The notes beneath the pieces were generated by a model that ran no database searches, had not been told where the DNA came from, and worked only from the letters and a program-made list of their open reading frames with translations. The position numbers and the translations under genes are program-made. Shown piece by piece: positions 1 to 8,585 of a stretch of 64,000 nucleotides of DNA. Each line of letters opens with the position of its first letter. Position 1 is the stretch's first letter. Source of the DNA: CALDUY01 sp046350255 (GTDB lineage: Bacteria > Planctomycetota > Planctomycetia > Gemmatales > Gemmataceae); NCBI GenBank assembly GCA_046350255.1, contig JAXMAV010000004.1:423480-487479 (forward strand), given 5' to 3'.

Positions 1-941
1 ACGAGGTAGGCGCCCAGGTAATGGCGGACGCTGCTGACGAAGACATCCAGGGCGAGCTTCGCGCGGGGTTCACCCTTCGCGGCGCCAGCCTCGATGTCGC
101 GCAGGTCGTTGAAGCCGGAGATGCCCAGCAAGCCGGACTTCGAGGCCAGATCGTCGAGCAGCTGATCGAGCGTCTTGCCCGTGCCGCGGAGCAAAGCGGG
201 GAGGGCGAACACGTCGAAGTCGCCGACCCGGTTGTTGTGCGGGAGCCCGGATTGCGGGCTCATGCCCAGGCTGCAGCCCTGGGACTGGCCGTCGCGAATG
301 GCGCACAGCGAGCTGGAGCCGCCCAGGTGGCAGGAGATGATCCGTGCCTGGGGGTTGTTCAGCAGCTGGGCGGTGCGACCGGCGATGTAACGGTGGCTGG
401 CGCCGTGGAAGCCCCAACGCTGCACGCCGTGCTCCTGCGCCCACTCGTAGGGGACGGCATAGAGCTTCTCGGCGGGGGCGATGGTCTGATGGAAGCCGGT
501 CTCGAAGGCAGCCACGAGCGGGATGTGCGGCAGCTCCTTGTTGAGCAACCGCATGGCGGCGACGTAGGGCGGGTTGTGAGCGGGAGCGACGTCGGCGTAG
601 GCATCCATGGCCGCCAGCACGCGCTCGTCCACTCGTTGCACGCCGCTGATCCCCTTGGCGTGGACGGCCTTGAAGCCGATGGCCGCCAGCTCGGAAGGAT
701 CACGCAGGCACGCCCGTTTGGGGTCAGCCAGCTGCGCGAGGCAGAGGCGAACCGCCGCGGCGTGGTCCTTCGCCTGGACGGTGAGTTCCTCGCGCGAGCC
801 ACCCGCCTCGACAAAGGCCTTCGACTCGGGCGAGCCGATCCGTTCGACCCCGCCGCGGGCGAGGACCTTCTCGCCAGCGGCCATGTCGAAGAGGCGGTAC
901 TTGAACGACGTGCTACCCAGGTTCGCAACCAGGATCTTCAT
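1..941 (-). CDS. ackA: Acetate kinase, 3' part (runs off the left edge)
   Basis: Acetate/propionate kinase, which turns acyl phosphate plus ADP into the acid plus ATP. The reading frame is open from the ATG at 939-941 to base 1 with no stop, so the C-terminus lies outside the window. It begins MKILVANLGSTSFKYRLFD, the ASKHA phosphate-binding start of the family, and later carries GFHGASHRYI, the conserved HG.SH active-site region, and a CHLGGSSSL segment that matches the family's HLGnG motif. About 313 residues are visible out of roughly 400 expected. It is the last visible gene of a minus-strand run after PduL and two BMC-H proteins, so it probably makes ATP from the acyl phosphate PduL produces. 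It lies 38 bp after the preceding shell gene, which suggests one operon. Identification is from motifs and context. Confidence 0.9.
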   Translation of the reverse strand, partial: MKILVANLGSTSFKYRLFDMAAGEKVLARGGVERIGSPESKAFVEAGGSREELTVQAKDHAAAVRLCLAQLADPKRACLRDPSELAAIGFKAVHAKGISGVQRVDERVLAAMDAYADVAPAHNPPYVAAMRLLNKELPHIPLVAAFETGFHQTIAPAEKLYAVPYEWAQEHGVQRWGFHGASHRYIAGRTAQLLNNPQARIISCHLGGSSSLCAIRDGQSQGCSLGMSPQSGLPHNNRVGDFDVFALPALLRGTGKTLDQLLDDLASKSGLLGISGFNDLRDIEAGAAKGEPRAKLALDVFVSSVRHYLGAYL

Positions 942-979
942 GATCAACCCTCGGCTTCCAGCAGTTCAGCGACCGACCA

Positions 980-1276
980 TTACTTGAGGAACACTTCCAG
1001 CACATCGCGTTCGGGACGCGGGATGACGTGGGCGCTGACCAGCTCGCCATTGGCGGCGGCGGCCTGAGCGCCAGCATCGACGGCCGCGCGGACGCTGCCG
1101 ACATCGCCCCGGACGAAGGTCGTCACGAAGGCGTTGCCGATCTGCACCTGCCCGACCAGCGAGATGTTGGCAGCCTTGGCCATCGCGTCGCTGGCGGCGA
1201 TGGTGGCGATGAGACCCTTCGTCTCGATCATGCCCAGAGCTTCGTAGCCGTTGCGGCCGTTACCATTCGTTGCCAT
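980..1276 (-). CDS. BMC-H microcompartment shell protein (second copy)
   Basis: Small hexamer-forming shell protein (98 aa) of a bacterial microcompartment. After a short Gly/Asn-rich extension it has EALGMIETKGLIATIAASDA, the typical start of the PduA/CcmK fold, then a central strand ending in GDVGSVRAAVDAGAQAA and the conserved C-terminal VIPRPERDVL. Length and motifs match single-domain BMC-H proteins. A GGAG sequence lies about 10 nt before the ATG. It follows the other BMC-H gene by 47 bp and precedes acetate kinase. The two paralogues differ mainly at both ends, so they probably make mixed facets with different pores. Which metabolites cross the pore cannot be read from the sequence. 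Confidence 0.93.
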   Translation of the reverse strand: MATNGNGRNGYEALGMIETKGLIATIAASDAMAKAANISLVGQVQIGNAFVTTFVRGDVGSVRAAVDAGAQAAAANGELVSAHVIPRPERDVLEVFLK

Positions 1277-1323
1277 CGCTTGAATCTCCGACTAAGGAGG
1301 GGGAACCCTCGAAACCTGGGGGA

Positions 1324-1635
1324 TTAGCTGCCGACGGTGGCGGCCTTCTTGGTGGGCAGGGGCAGGATGCTGCCGAGGTCCTCGTGCGGGCGCGGGATGA
1401 CCTGCGTCCCCACCACCTCGCCGACCCGCTGGGCCGCCGCCGTGCCTGCATCGATGGCCGCCTTGACCGCGGCCACGTCGCCCACGATCAGCGCGGTCAC
1501 CATGCCGCTGCCGATCTTCTGCCAGCCGATCAGCGTCACATTCGCCGCCTTCAGCATGGCATCGCTGGCCTCGACGAGGGGCACCAGGCCCTTCGTCTCG
1601 ATCATGCCCAGGGCTTCCAGGTTGTTGCTCGCCAT
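1324..1635 (-). CDS. BMC-H microcompartment shell protein (first copy)
   Basis: Shell protein of 103 aa. The ATG at 1633-1635 is preferred over a longer in-frame start because it has a GGGAG box about 9 nt upstream and gives the usual N-terminus, NLEALGMIETKGLVPLVEAS. The BMC fold continues through GDVAAVKAAIDAGTAAAQ to VIPRPHEDLGSILP, with a short Lys/Ala tail (TKKAATVGS). Planctomycete microcompartment loci typically encode two BMC-H proteins, several EutN-type pentamers, PduL, an aldehyde dehydrogenase and an aldolase for fucose/rhamnose-type sugars. Only part of such a locus is inside this window, so the link to deoxysugar breakdown is inference from the locus type. Confidence 0.93.
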   Translation of the reverse strand: MASNNLEALGMIETKGLVPLVEASDAMLKAANVTLIGWQKIGSGMVTALIVGDVAAVKAAIDAGTAAAQRVGEVVGTQVIPRPHEDLGSILPLPTKKAATVGS

Positions 1636-1690
1636 GTACGCACTCCCGAGAAGGAACAGGTGGAGAGGAAAGGCCACTCCACGGGATCAC

Positions 1691-2368
1691 TCACTTGAAC
1701 AGCTCGAACCCGGTCGCCTTGGCCAGGTTCACGGCGTTGCCCTCGTCCGTGTCGATGTGGACCTCGAGCTTGCTGGTCGGCGCGAAGCGCACCAGCAGCG
1801 ACTCGAGCACCGTGGGGCAGTCGCTCTTCACACGGAGATTCAGTCGGTCGCCGTCCTTGACGCCATAATGGGCCAGGTCCGCCGGCCCCATGTGGACGTG
1901 GCGCTCGTGGCGGATGACGCCGCGCTCGAGCTTGATCATGCCGGCCGGCCCCATCAGGTAGCAGCCCGGCGAGTCGCGATGGTCGCCGCTCTTCCGCACG
2001 GGGATGTCGAGCCCCAGGTAGATGGCGTCCGTGAAAGCCAGTTCCACCTGGCTATGATCGCGACAGGGACCGAGAATGCGCAGGCCGGTGATGGTCCGCT
2101 GCCGCGGGCCGATCATGGTCAGCGTCTCCTCGGCGGCGAAGAAACCATCCTGGTAGAGCGCCTTGAACGGGGTGAGCTGGTGGCCCTTCCCGAAGAGGCG
2201 TTCGAGATCTTCCTGGGTGACGTGGGCATGCCGGGCCGACACGTTCACCACCAGACGGGGTGCGGCCGGCGCCACGCCGTTGCCCTGCGACGTTCCGCCG
2301 GCGCGCTTCAGCACTGCTTCGCGCACCAGGCGTTCCACCAGCGCGCGATCGATCACGGCCACACTCAT
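1691..2368 (-). CDS. pduL: PduL-type phosphate propanoyltransferase
   Basis: Microcompartment phosphotransacylase (225 aa), which converts acyl-CoA plus phosphate into acyl phosphate plus CoA inside the shell. The N-terminal 20 or so residues (DRALVERLVREAVLKRAGG) look like the amphipathic encapsulation helix that targets PduL to the lumen, followed by a flexible Gly/Ala-rich linker. Metal-binding histidines appear in NVSARHAHVT and RHERHVHMGP, the two zinc clusters of the family, and the two beta-barrel halves are both present. A GGGAGGG box lies 5 nt before the ATG. It sits 27 bp after the DeoR gene and 55 bp before the first shell gene, which supports a single operon. Acetate kinase downstream would use its product. 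Confidence 0.93.
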   Translation of the reverse strand: MSVAVIDRALVERLVREAVLKRAGGTSQGNGVAPAAPRLVVNVSARHAHVTQEDLERLFGKGHQLTPFKALYQDGFFAAEETLTMIGPRQRTITGLRILGPCRDHSQVELAFTDAIYLGLDIPVRKSGDHRDSPGCYLMGPAGMIKLERGVIRHERHVHMGPADLAHYGVKDGDRLNLRVKSDCPTVLESLLVRFAPTSKLEVHIDTDEGNAVNLAKATGFELFK

Positions 2369-2395
2369 TGGTACCCTCCCTCTGCGCCCACCAGA

Positions 2396-3190
2396 TTACT
2401 CGCCCGCCAGAATGACGCGGACGTCGGTCTGATTCAGCAGGCGGCGCTGGTCGCGCGTGAGGCCGGCATCGACGATCAGCGTGTCGATGGCCGGTAGCTC
2501 GCACAGAAACGCCAGGGCCGGCCGGCCGATCTTGGTGTGGTCGGCGACCACCACCACCTCGTCGGCACAGCGCATCATCTGACGTTCAGTCTCGACCAGC
2601 AGCAGGTTGCTGTTGAACAGGCCCTTGTCGGTCAGGCCGCCGACGGAGAGGACGGCCTGGTGGGCCTGGATGTCTTCCATCATGCGGATGGTGGCGGGCC
2701 CAAGGGCAACGCCCGTCCGCGGATAGACGTAACCGCCAAGCAGGACCAGGTCGGCCTCGCGGCGGTTGGCAAACAAAGAAGCGATCGGCAGGCTGTTGGT
2801 CACGATCTGGACGGGTCGGCCGACCAGCAGCCGGGCCACTTCCAGCGTCGTGGTGCCGCCATCGAGCAGGACACAGTCGCCGTCGCGAATGCGCGAGGCT
2901 GCCACCTGCGCGATGGCCCGCTTTTCCTCCAGTTGAGTGGAGGTTCGATCCTCGAAGGCGGGCAGATTGCCGTTGCCCAGGAACATGGCCCCGCCCCGGG
3001 TAGCCCGGAGCGATCCCTTCCTGGCCAGGAAGTCGATGTCGCGACGGATGGTAGATTCCGACGCCTGCACCGCCTGGGCCAGGTCGTTCAGAGCGACGAA
3101 GCCGCGAGTACTCACGAGATCCAGCACACGTTGACGACGTTCTTCGACCAGCACTTCCGTGACCTGACAGAAGATGAAAGATTCTGCCAA
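2396..3190 (-). CDS. DeoR-family transcriptional regulator
   Basis: DNA-binding regulator, probably a repressor controlled by a sugar phosphate. The N-terminal winged helix covers about residues 16-70 (LVEERRQRVLDLVSTRGF and SESTIRRDIDFLARKGSL), and the C-terminal DeoR sensor fold carries DGGTTTLEVA near residues 109-118. The start is uncertain. The longest frame uses a TTG at 3190 with AGGAAAG just before it. A GTG at 3154 would give MLVEERRQR, the more usual family N-terminus. It is the first gene of the microcompartment run, and its promoter carries an inverted repeat, so it probably regulates itself and the operon. Related regulators head microcompartment loci in other planctomycetes. The ligand is unknown. 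Confidence 0.88.
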   Translation of the reverse strand: MAESFIFCQVTEVLVEERRQRVLDLVSTRGFVALNDLAQAVQASESTIRRDIDFLARKGSLRATRGGAMFLGNGNLPAFEDRTSTQLEEKRAIAQVAASRIRDGDCVLLDGGTTTLEVARLLVGRPVQIVTNSLPIASLFANRREADLVLLGGYVYPRTGVALGPATIRMMEDIQAHQAVLSVGGLTDKGLFNSNLLLVETERQMMRCADEVVVVADHTKIGRPALAFLCELPAIDTLIVDAGLTRDQRRLLNQTDVRVILAGE

Positions 3191-3210
3191 CTTTCCTGCA
3201 AGCTATAGCC

Positions 3211-3239
3211 AGGATATGAAGGGAGATGACAGGTGTCAA
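3211..3239 (-). promoter_or_regulatory. Sigma-70-type promoter of the microcompartment operon
   Basis: On the minus strand a perfect TTGACA (3234-3239) is separated by 17 bp from TATCCT (3211-3216). Transcription should begin near 3204, giving a leader of about 14 nt to the TTG start of the DeoR gene or about 50 nt to the GTG start. This is among the best promoter matches in the window. Confidence 0.65.
3227..3238. promoter_or_regulatory. Inverted repeat overlapping the -35 box, likely DeoR operator
   Basis: The sequence TGACAGGTGTCA is a near-perfect palindrome (TGACA-GG-TGTCA) and overlaps the -35 hexamer of the DeoR/microcompartment promoter. A bound regulator here would block RNA polymerase. 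Assigning it to the adjacent DeoR protein is inference from position. Confidence 0.45.
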
Positions 3240-3583
3240 CATGTAAGGCGTCAAAATTTACCAGCTTCGCGCAGTCTTCGTGGAAGGTAGGGTTTATCTC
3301 ACTTGCCTCGACGTTGCAGCTTGCCAGGGTACCGATCAGGCGCAGCAGGAGGCTCGCGCCGGTTGTGCTGCTCGGCGAGTGCGAGCGCGACAGCATCCGG
3401 GCCAGCGAGCATCCAGGGGGAGACTGGCGGGGTTCGATACCTCGAAGGACGACGCGGGGCCGCCCTTTGGCAGTGCGAGCTTCGAGTCTACTTCCTGCGA
3501 ACGGGCGCGGGCAATGGTGGGGAAGCCCCCCGGAAAGCTTCTCTACTTCACCAGGATGGTGCATCCCGTAAAGGAGTTACCTG
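3240..3583. other. Intergenic region without a convincing gene
   Basis: This 344-bp divergent spacer separates the microcompartment operon from the outer-membrane protein gene. Open frames on both strands lack family resemblance and normal codon use. Its right end contains the AAGGAG ribosome-binding site (3571-3576) of the next gene. No clear plus-strand promoter was seen. Confidence 0.5.
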
Positions 3584-4471
3584 ATGCGCTGGCTATCTTG
3601 CCTGGCGGCTCTGACCCTGGCGGGTGGGAGCTTCGCCCAGGAGTCGTTCGTGGTGGCCCCGAGTGAACCGCAGGAACGCCCCTTCCTCGGCAGCGATCGT
3701 GGATTCACCAACTTTATCGGCTTTCTCACCAATCCCACCCAGGCGATCGACCCACGGGCCCTGACCCAGGCCTGGCCGATCTTCACCAGCACCTGGACGC
3801 CCGAGCTGGGTCGGCTGCCCGCGGGTGACTTTCAGGGCTACGGGGCGGGTATCAACCTGGCACTGACCGAGCGGCTGTCCATCGGTATGAACAAGGGCGG
3901 CTACGCGACGGCGGACTTCCGTCGGTACCGCGATGGCTGGCTCGACCTGGGTGGCTTCGTGCAGTACACCGTCGTGCGCGACGTGGAGAACCAGTTCCTG
4001 GCGACCCTGGGTCTCTGCTGGACGGCGCCGATGGGCTCGAAGGAGCTGTTCCAGGGTAGCGGACCGGCCTACCTGGCCCCGTACCTGACCCTGGGTAAGG
4101 AGTTCGGTGACTGGCACGTGCTGCTCAACGCCGGCTACTCGTTCCCCGCGGGCGAGGACAAGGTGCCCATCCGCAATTTCTACGGGACGTTGCACATCGA
4201 CCGTCAGGTCCTGGGCTGGATCTACCCGGTGCTGGAAGTGAACTGGCAGGCGGCGACGACCGAGGTGAACCTGCAGTTGCCGACCCCCCAGGGGATCGTC
4301 GATCTGGGGACGATCACGGGGGCCGGCACGCTGGTGACGGTGTCGCCGGGCGTGAACTTCGTGCTGGTCCGCGATCAGCTGGAATGGGGCTTCGCCTACC
4401 AGACGCCGATCTACACGCAGCGCGACTTTCAGTACCACCAGTTCCTGACGAGGATGGTGATCCGCTTCTGA
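3584..4471 (+). CDS. Exported outer-membrane beta-barrel-like protein
   Basis: Protein of 295 aa with a clear signal peptide (MRWLSCLAALTLAGGSFAQ, cleavage probably after Ala18 or Gln19). The mature part is built of short alternating strands rich in Gly, Tyr and Trp, such as GYGAGINLALTERLSIGMNK, and ends in MVIRF. A terminal Phe is typical of outer-membrane barrels recognised by BamA. The ATG is supported by AAGGAG 7 nt upstream. No named family is recognised, but planctomycetes encode many such proteins with local duplications. It appears to be a single-gene unit, followed by a strong hairpin at 4518-4548. A channel or surface role is inferred only from the fold pattern. Confidence 0.7.
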   Translation: MRWLSCLAALTLAGGSFAQESFVVAPSEPQERPFLGSDRGFTNFIGFLTNPTQAIDPRALTQAWPIFTSTWTPELGRLPAGDFQGYGAGINLALTERLSIGMNKGGYATADFRRYRDGWLDLGGFVQYTVVRDVENQFLATLGLCWTAPMGSKELFQGSGPAYLAPYLTLGKEFGDWHVLLNAGYSFPAGEDKVPIRNFYGTLHIDRQVLGWIYPVLEVNWQAATTEVNLQLPTPQGIVDLGTITGAGTLVTVSPGVNFVLVRDQLEWGFAYQTPIYTQRDFQYHQFLTRMVIRF

Positions 4472-4517
4472 GTCGAGGGGCGGGAGCGTAGCCAGACGGA
4501 TGGCAGACGTGTAGATT

Positions 4518-4548
4518 GGAAGGGCACGGCGATGGGTCGTGCCCTTCC
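4518..4548 (+). terminator. Strong stem-loop after the outer-membrane protein gene
   Basis: An 11-bp perfect stem (GGAAGGGCACG with CGTGCCCTTCC) closes a 9-nt loop. It lies 47 bp after the stop of the upstream gene and 20 bp before the next ATG. The downstream bases are only weakly T-rich, so it may end transcription imperfectly or act as an mRNA stabiliser. Confidence 0.55.
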
Positions 4549-4568
4549 TCATTGTCTGGATCAGAGTG

Positions 4569-5609
4569 ATGAAAGTCGGAATTGTCGGATATGCCGGCTC
4601 GGGTAAGAGCACGGTCTTCCAGTGGTTGACCGGGGTGGCCCCGGACCCGGCCAAGGTGCTGAAGGAAGGGCAGACGGGCATCGCGCGCATTCCCGACCCA
4701 CGGCTGGAGTGGCTGTCGGAGAAGTTCACGCCCCGGAAGACCACCGCGGCGACGCTGGACTTTCTCGACACCCCGGGACTGATGCCGACCGATCGCAGCG
4801 CGAACCCACGCCGACTGAATGTGCTGCGCGAGGGCGGCGGTCTGGTCATCGTGCTGAACGGCTTCGGCGAGGGCGACCTGGTGGGGCAGCTCAAGCGGTT
4901 TCGCGACGAGCTGTTCTTCGCCGACATGGAGATCGTCACCAACCGGATCAGCCGGCTGGAGGATCAGCTGAAGAAGCCGCGCCCGACCAAGGAGAAGGAG
5001 CTTCAGCAGGCCGAACACGCGCTGCTGAAGCGCATCAACGAGGCGTTCGAGAAGGAGCAGACGCCGGCAACGCTGGGCCTGCGCGAGGACGAGGAAAAGC
5101 TGATCCGCAGCTTCCAGCTTCTGACACTGAAGCCGGACATGGTGCTAATCAACTGCGGCGACGAGCAGTTGCGCCAGCCGCTGCCGGCCGAGCTGCTGAA
5201 ACTGGCGCCGAACGCGATCAAGGCGGCCCCGAAGTTGGAGCTGGAGCTGCAGGAGCTGGGCGAAGAAGACCGGCAGATGTTCATGGCGGAGATGGGGCTG
5301 AGCGGCTTCCAGCGCGACGAGGTGCTGCGGACGCTGTTCTCCGGGATGGGGCAGATTGTGTTTTTCACCGTGGGCGAGGACGAATGCCGCGCCTGGCCCA
5401 TGCCGCGCAATGGCGATGCAGTGGTGGGGGCGGGCTGCATCCACAGCGACCTGGCGCGAACGTTCGTGCGGGCCGAGGTGGTGGGGTACGACGACTTCCA
5501 CCGGACCGGGTCGATGAAAGACGCCAAGCAGCAGGGCGTATATCGACTGGAAGGTAAGACGTACGTCGTGAAGGACGGCGACATCATGCACATTCTGGCC
5601 TCGGGGTGA
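4569..5609 (+). CDS. YchF/Obg-like GTPase (divergent)
   Basis: P-loop NTPase of 346 aa. MKVGIVGYAGSGKSTVF carries the Walker A motif (G-x4-GKST), DFLDTPGL the G3 motif, and the C-terminus (YDDFHRTGSM, YRLEGKTYVVKDGDIMHI) matches the DUF933/TGS-like C-terminal domain of YchF. The P-loop reads GYAGSGKS rather than the usual GxPNVGKS of YchF, and a clear NxxE/NKxD base-recognition motif is not obvious, so this is a divergent paralogue and may prefer ATP, as YchF itself does. A coiled segment lies around residues 125-185. The ATG at 4569 is chosen over an upstream in-frame start because it begins directly at the beta1 strand. A 40-bp gap separates it from the HSP90-like gene, so they may be cotranscribed. 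Confidence 0.8.
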   Translation: MKVGIVGYAGSGKSTVFQWLTGVAPDPAKVLKEGQTGIARIPDPRLEWLSEKFTPRKTTAATLDFLDTPGLMPTDRSANPRRLNVLREGGGLVIVLNGFGEGDLVGQLKRFRDELFFADMEIVTNRISRLEDQLKKPRPTKEKELQQAEHALLKRINEAFEKEQTPATLGLREDEEKLIRSFQLLTLKPDMVLINCGDEQLRQPLPAELLKLAPNAIKAAPKLELELQELGEEDRQMFMAEMGLSGFQRDEVLRTLFSGMGQIVFFTVGEDECRAWPMPRNGDAVVGAGCIHSDLARTFVRAEVVGYDDFHRTGSMKDAKQQGVYRLEGKTYVVKDGDIMHILASG

Positions 5610-5649
5610 GAGTGCCGGCCAGGATGTCGAGCCAGGGGGAATCGCACTC

Positions 5650-7482
5650 ATGACCGAGCGTCAGCGGTTCAATCTCCACCTGCCGGGCCTGCTCAAGGTC
5701 CTGGCCGAGCACCTGTACACGTCGAAGAAGGTCGGCATTCGCGAGCTGATCCAGAACGCGCACGACTCGTGTGTGCGCCGCAAGATCGAGAGTGGCGAGC
5801 GCCACTATCATCCGCGCATCGACGTCAGCCTGGACCTGAAAAAGCGCACGGTGACCATCTCCGACAACGGCAATGGTCTGACCGAGGAGGAGATCGGCAC
5901 CTACCTGGCGACCATCGGGCGCGGCTACACGCGCGAGCTGCGCGAGCGGCTGGCGTTCTCCTCGCCGGAGGAAGCGGCCGAGCTGATCGGACAGTTCGGG
6001 CTTGGGTTTCTCAGCGCGTTTTTGCTGGCCAGCGAGGTAACCCTGGAAACGCGCTCGGTGCAAGGCACGCCGCCGCTGCGCTGGCACTCGACGGGCGACG
6101 AGCTGTACGACCTGGCCCCCGGTACACGCGACGAGGTGGGAACCACGGTCGAGCTGAAGATCAAGCCGGCGGCGGCGTTCATCCTCAACGAGCAGACACT
6201 GGCTGACACCGTGCGGCAGTACGCCGACTTCCTGCCGATTCCGATCCACGTCAACGGCGAGAGCTACCCGGTCAACCTGATGCAGCCGCCCTGGGAGGAC
6301 GAGGACCCGGGCCGCGCGACGCTGGAGTTCATCCGACGGGCCTTCCACGGCATGAAGCCGCTGTGCGTGCTGCCATTGCGCGACGCCAAGGTGAGCATCG
6401 GGCACGACTCCATCTCGGTGCCGCTGGCGGGGTTTCTGTTCGTGCCGCCGGGGTCGGTGGCGTCGGTGCGCGAGTACGGCGACCTGCAGGTCTACATCCG
6501 GCGGATGTTTATCTGCGAGCGCGAGCGCGACCTGCTGCCGCCGTGGGCCCGGTTCGTCCGTGGGGTGATCGAGTGTCCGCTGTTGCAGCCGACCGCCTCG
6601 CGCGAGAGCATCCACCAGGATGATAACTTCGAACTGGTACGGCAGGCGATTGAGCAGCAGCTGGGCGATGGCCTGCAGCAGCTGGCGCGGGACGAACCAA
6701 CCACCTGGCGGCAGGTGGTTCGCGGCCACTCGGACGTGATCATCGGCTGGGCGGTCAGCGATGCCAACTTCTTCGACAAGGTCGAGGAGATCGTCACCTT
6801 CCGCACGACGCGCGGACCGCTGAGCCTGCCAGAGTATCTGGAGCAGTCGGGCGGCACGCTGTACTACGTCACGCGCGAGCTGGGGTCGCTGCAGGAGCAG
6901 GTGCTGGCCGAGGGACGCGACGTGCCGGCCATCGATGCCTCGTGGTTCTCGGTCACGCCGTTTCTGGAGAAGTACGCCAAGCGACACCGCGAGGTCGAGC
7001 TGGTGCAGTTGGACGGCGAGTCGCAGCAGCTGTTGCGGCCGGTGCCGATGCAGGATCGTCGCTTCGAGCCACTGTTGGAGTACTTCCAGGGGCAGAATAT
7101 CCGGGCGGCGGTGGCGGCGTTCCGCCCGGCGGAGACGCCAGCCATCGTGCTGTATCCCCAGGGGGCCGAGCTGGCGCGCGAGGCGGATGCCAGCCTGCAG
7201 GCGGGCGACCTGCCGGGGCCGCTGGCGGGGCTGGTGCAGCAGTACATCGACCGGCGCTTCGCTGACCGCGACGAGCTGACGGGGACGCTGTACCTGAACG
7301 CCAACAACGCGCTGATTCAGCAGCTGGCCGAGCAGCCGCCTGCGGCGCCATTGCGTGGCGCGGTGCTGACGTTGCTGCACCAGGTAGCTCGTCTCTTCGC
7401 CGGGCGCATGCTGTCGGCGGCGGATGCAGTGGCCGCCTTCGGCGAGGTGACGCGCTCGCTGCAGGGGCTGGTGCAGCCATGA
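5650..7482 (+). CDS. HSP90-family ATPase (HtpG-like)
   Basis: GHKL-type ATPase/chaperone of 610 aa. The N-terminal nucleotide domain has the N-box IRELIQNAHDS (E32, N36), DNGNGL (72-77) and the lid-anchoring GQFGLGFLSAF (114-124), all equivalents of HtpG motifs. The HSP90 middle-domain signature RDLLPPWARFVRGVIE follows near residues 296-311, with a conserved Arg in TASRESI. The C-terminal third is divergent, and the eukaryotic TPR-docking MEEVD tail is absent. An AGGGGGAA box precedes the ATG. Its stop overlaps the next start by 4 nt (ATGA), the first of three such overlaps leading into paralogous TPR-like proteins. This implies equal expression and probably a physical complex. The clients are unknown. 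Confidence 0.85.
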   Translation: MTERQRFNLHLPGLLKVLAEHLYTSKKVGIRELIQNAHDSCVRRKIESGERHYHPRIDVSLDLKKRTVTISDNGNGLTEEEIGTYLATIGRGYTRELRERLAFSSPEEAAELIGQFGLGFLSAFLLASEVTLETRSVQGTPPLRWHSTGDELYDLAPGTRDEVGTTVELKIKPAAAFILNEQTLADTVRQYADFLPIPIHVNGESYPVNLMQPPWEDEDPGRATLEFIRRAFHGMKPLCVLPLRDAKVSIGHDSISVPLAGFLFVPPGSVASVREYGDLQVYIRRMFICERERDLLPPWARFVRGVIECPLLQPTASRESIHQDDNFELVRQAIEQQLGDGLQQLARDEPTTWRQVVRGHSDVIIGWAVSDANFFDKVEEIVTFRTTRGPLSLPEYLEQSGGTLYYVTRELGSLQEQVLAEGRDVPAIDASWFSVTPFLEKYAKRHREVELVQLDGESQQLLRPVPMQDRRFEPLLEYFQGQNIRAAVAAFRPAETPAIVLYPQGAELAREADASLQAGDLPGPLAGLVQQYIDRRFADRDELTGTLYLNANNALIQQLAEQPPAAPLRGAVLTLLHQVARLFAGRMLSAADAVAAFGEVTRSLQGLVQP

Positions 7483-8585
7483 CCGCGCGGGACTGGATCG
7501 ACGAGTTCGAGCACCAGGCCCGGACCGCCAACGATCCGCACCGTCTGCGGCTGGTCCAGCTGGTCTACGAGGCCGACCGCTACCGCGAGACCGACCCCGA
7601 CCAGATGCTGGCGTTCATCGCCGAGGGACGCACGCTGGCCCGGCAGCTGAGCGAGCCGTGGTGGGAGCTGTTCTACGACGACCGCCGGGCCGGCGCGCTG
7701 ATGAAGTACAAGGGCGAGGCGGCGACGGGCCTGGAGCTGGCGGTGCGCAACGCGCTGGAGGTCCGCAAGCCGATCTACGCCCAGTTTCCCTGGCGCTATC
7801 GCATCCACGATCATCTCGTGGTGGGCTACCTCAACACCGACCCGGCCGGCTACGCGACGGAGATCCGCGAGGCGCTGGACTGGATGGCGGACACGATGCC
7901 CCTGGTGGGGTCGCCGCGCTACCTGCTGCTGGCGCGACGACGCTGGCTGGCCAGCGAGGTGGGCGATTGTCGCGAGGCGGAACGCCTGGCCCGGCAGGCG
8001 CTCGACATGGCGGCCAGCGATCCGGACCAGCTGACGGCCCAATCGCACGCCACATTCTGCTATTCGCACCTCTGCGAGATCGTGGCCGCGCGCGAGGAGT
8101 GGGACACGCTGGGCGACCTGGCCCGCGAGGGTGAGCGGCTGGCGTTCCAGATGGGCCATCAGCTGGAGCTGGCCGAGTTCCACATGTGGCAGGCGCTGCT
8201 GGCGCGGCGCGAGGGCAACAGCGAGCAGGCGGCGCGCTGGTTTCGGCAGGCGACTCGCCGGGTGGCGCAGCTGGGGATGCCGCCCGATCACATCTACTTC
8301 GATGCCTGGTGCGCCTTTCACGAGCAGGGCGGCGAGCCGGCCGAGGCGCTGGCAGTGCGCGAGCACGAGCTACGGCTGCTGGTGGGGCGAGGTCGCTGGG
8401 CGGCGGAGGCGCGGTGCCGGACACAGCGGCTGTGGCTGCAGGTGCAACTGGGACAGCCCGTGGAGGCCGACCTGGAGGCGGCCCGGGCGGTGGTGCGGCG
8501 TCTGCGCTGTCCAGACGAGCCGCTGACCCGGTTGGCGGCCGTGGAGGCAGCAGCGAGGCTGGGCCTGGGCCCCGGGGAGCGATGA
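7479..8585 (+). CDS. TPR-like protein A of the HSP90 operon
   Basis: Soluble all-alpha protein of 368 aa, the first of three consecutive paralogues. It starts MTARDWIDEFEHQA and has the motif TDPDQMLAFIAEGRTLAR followed by EPWWELFYDD, both repeated in the two downstream paralogues. The middle contains DPAGYATEIREALDWM, and the rest is Ala/Leu/Arg-rich helix pairs with a TPR spacing (for example DCREAERLARQALDMA). No catalytic motif or signal peptide is seen. Its start overlaps the HSP90-like stop and its stop overlaps the next gene, each by ATGA. It is likely a scaffold or substrate adaptor for the HSP90-like ATPase, by inference from coupling only. No named function is recognised. Confidence 0.8.
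   Translation: MTARDWIDEFEHQARTANDPHRLRLVQLVYEADRYRETDPDQMLAFIAEGRTLARQLSEPWWELFYDDRRAGALMKYKGEAATGLELAVRNALEVRKPIYAQFPWRYRIHDHLVVGYLNTDPAGYATEIREALDWMADTMPLVGSPRYLLLARRRWLASEVGDCREAERLARQALDMAASDPDQLTAQSHATFCYSHLCEIVAAREEWDTLGDLAREGERLAFQMGHQLELAEFHMWQALLARREGNSEQAARWFRQATRRVAQLGMPPDHIYFDAWCAFHEQGGEPAEALAVREHELRLLVGRGRWAAEARCRTQRLWLQVQLGQPVEADLEAARAVVRRLRCPDEPLTRLAAVEAAARLGLGPGER

Noticed and set aside
21..1067. Long plus-strand open frames over the microcompartment genes
   Set aside because: They are shadows of real minus-strand genes in a GC-rich sequence; their translations match no family.
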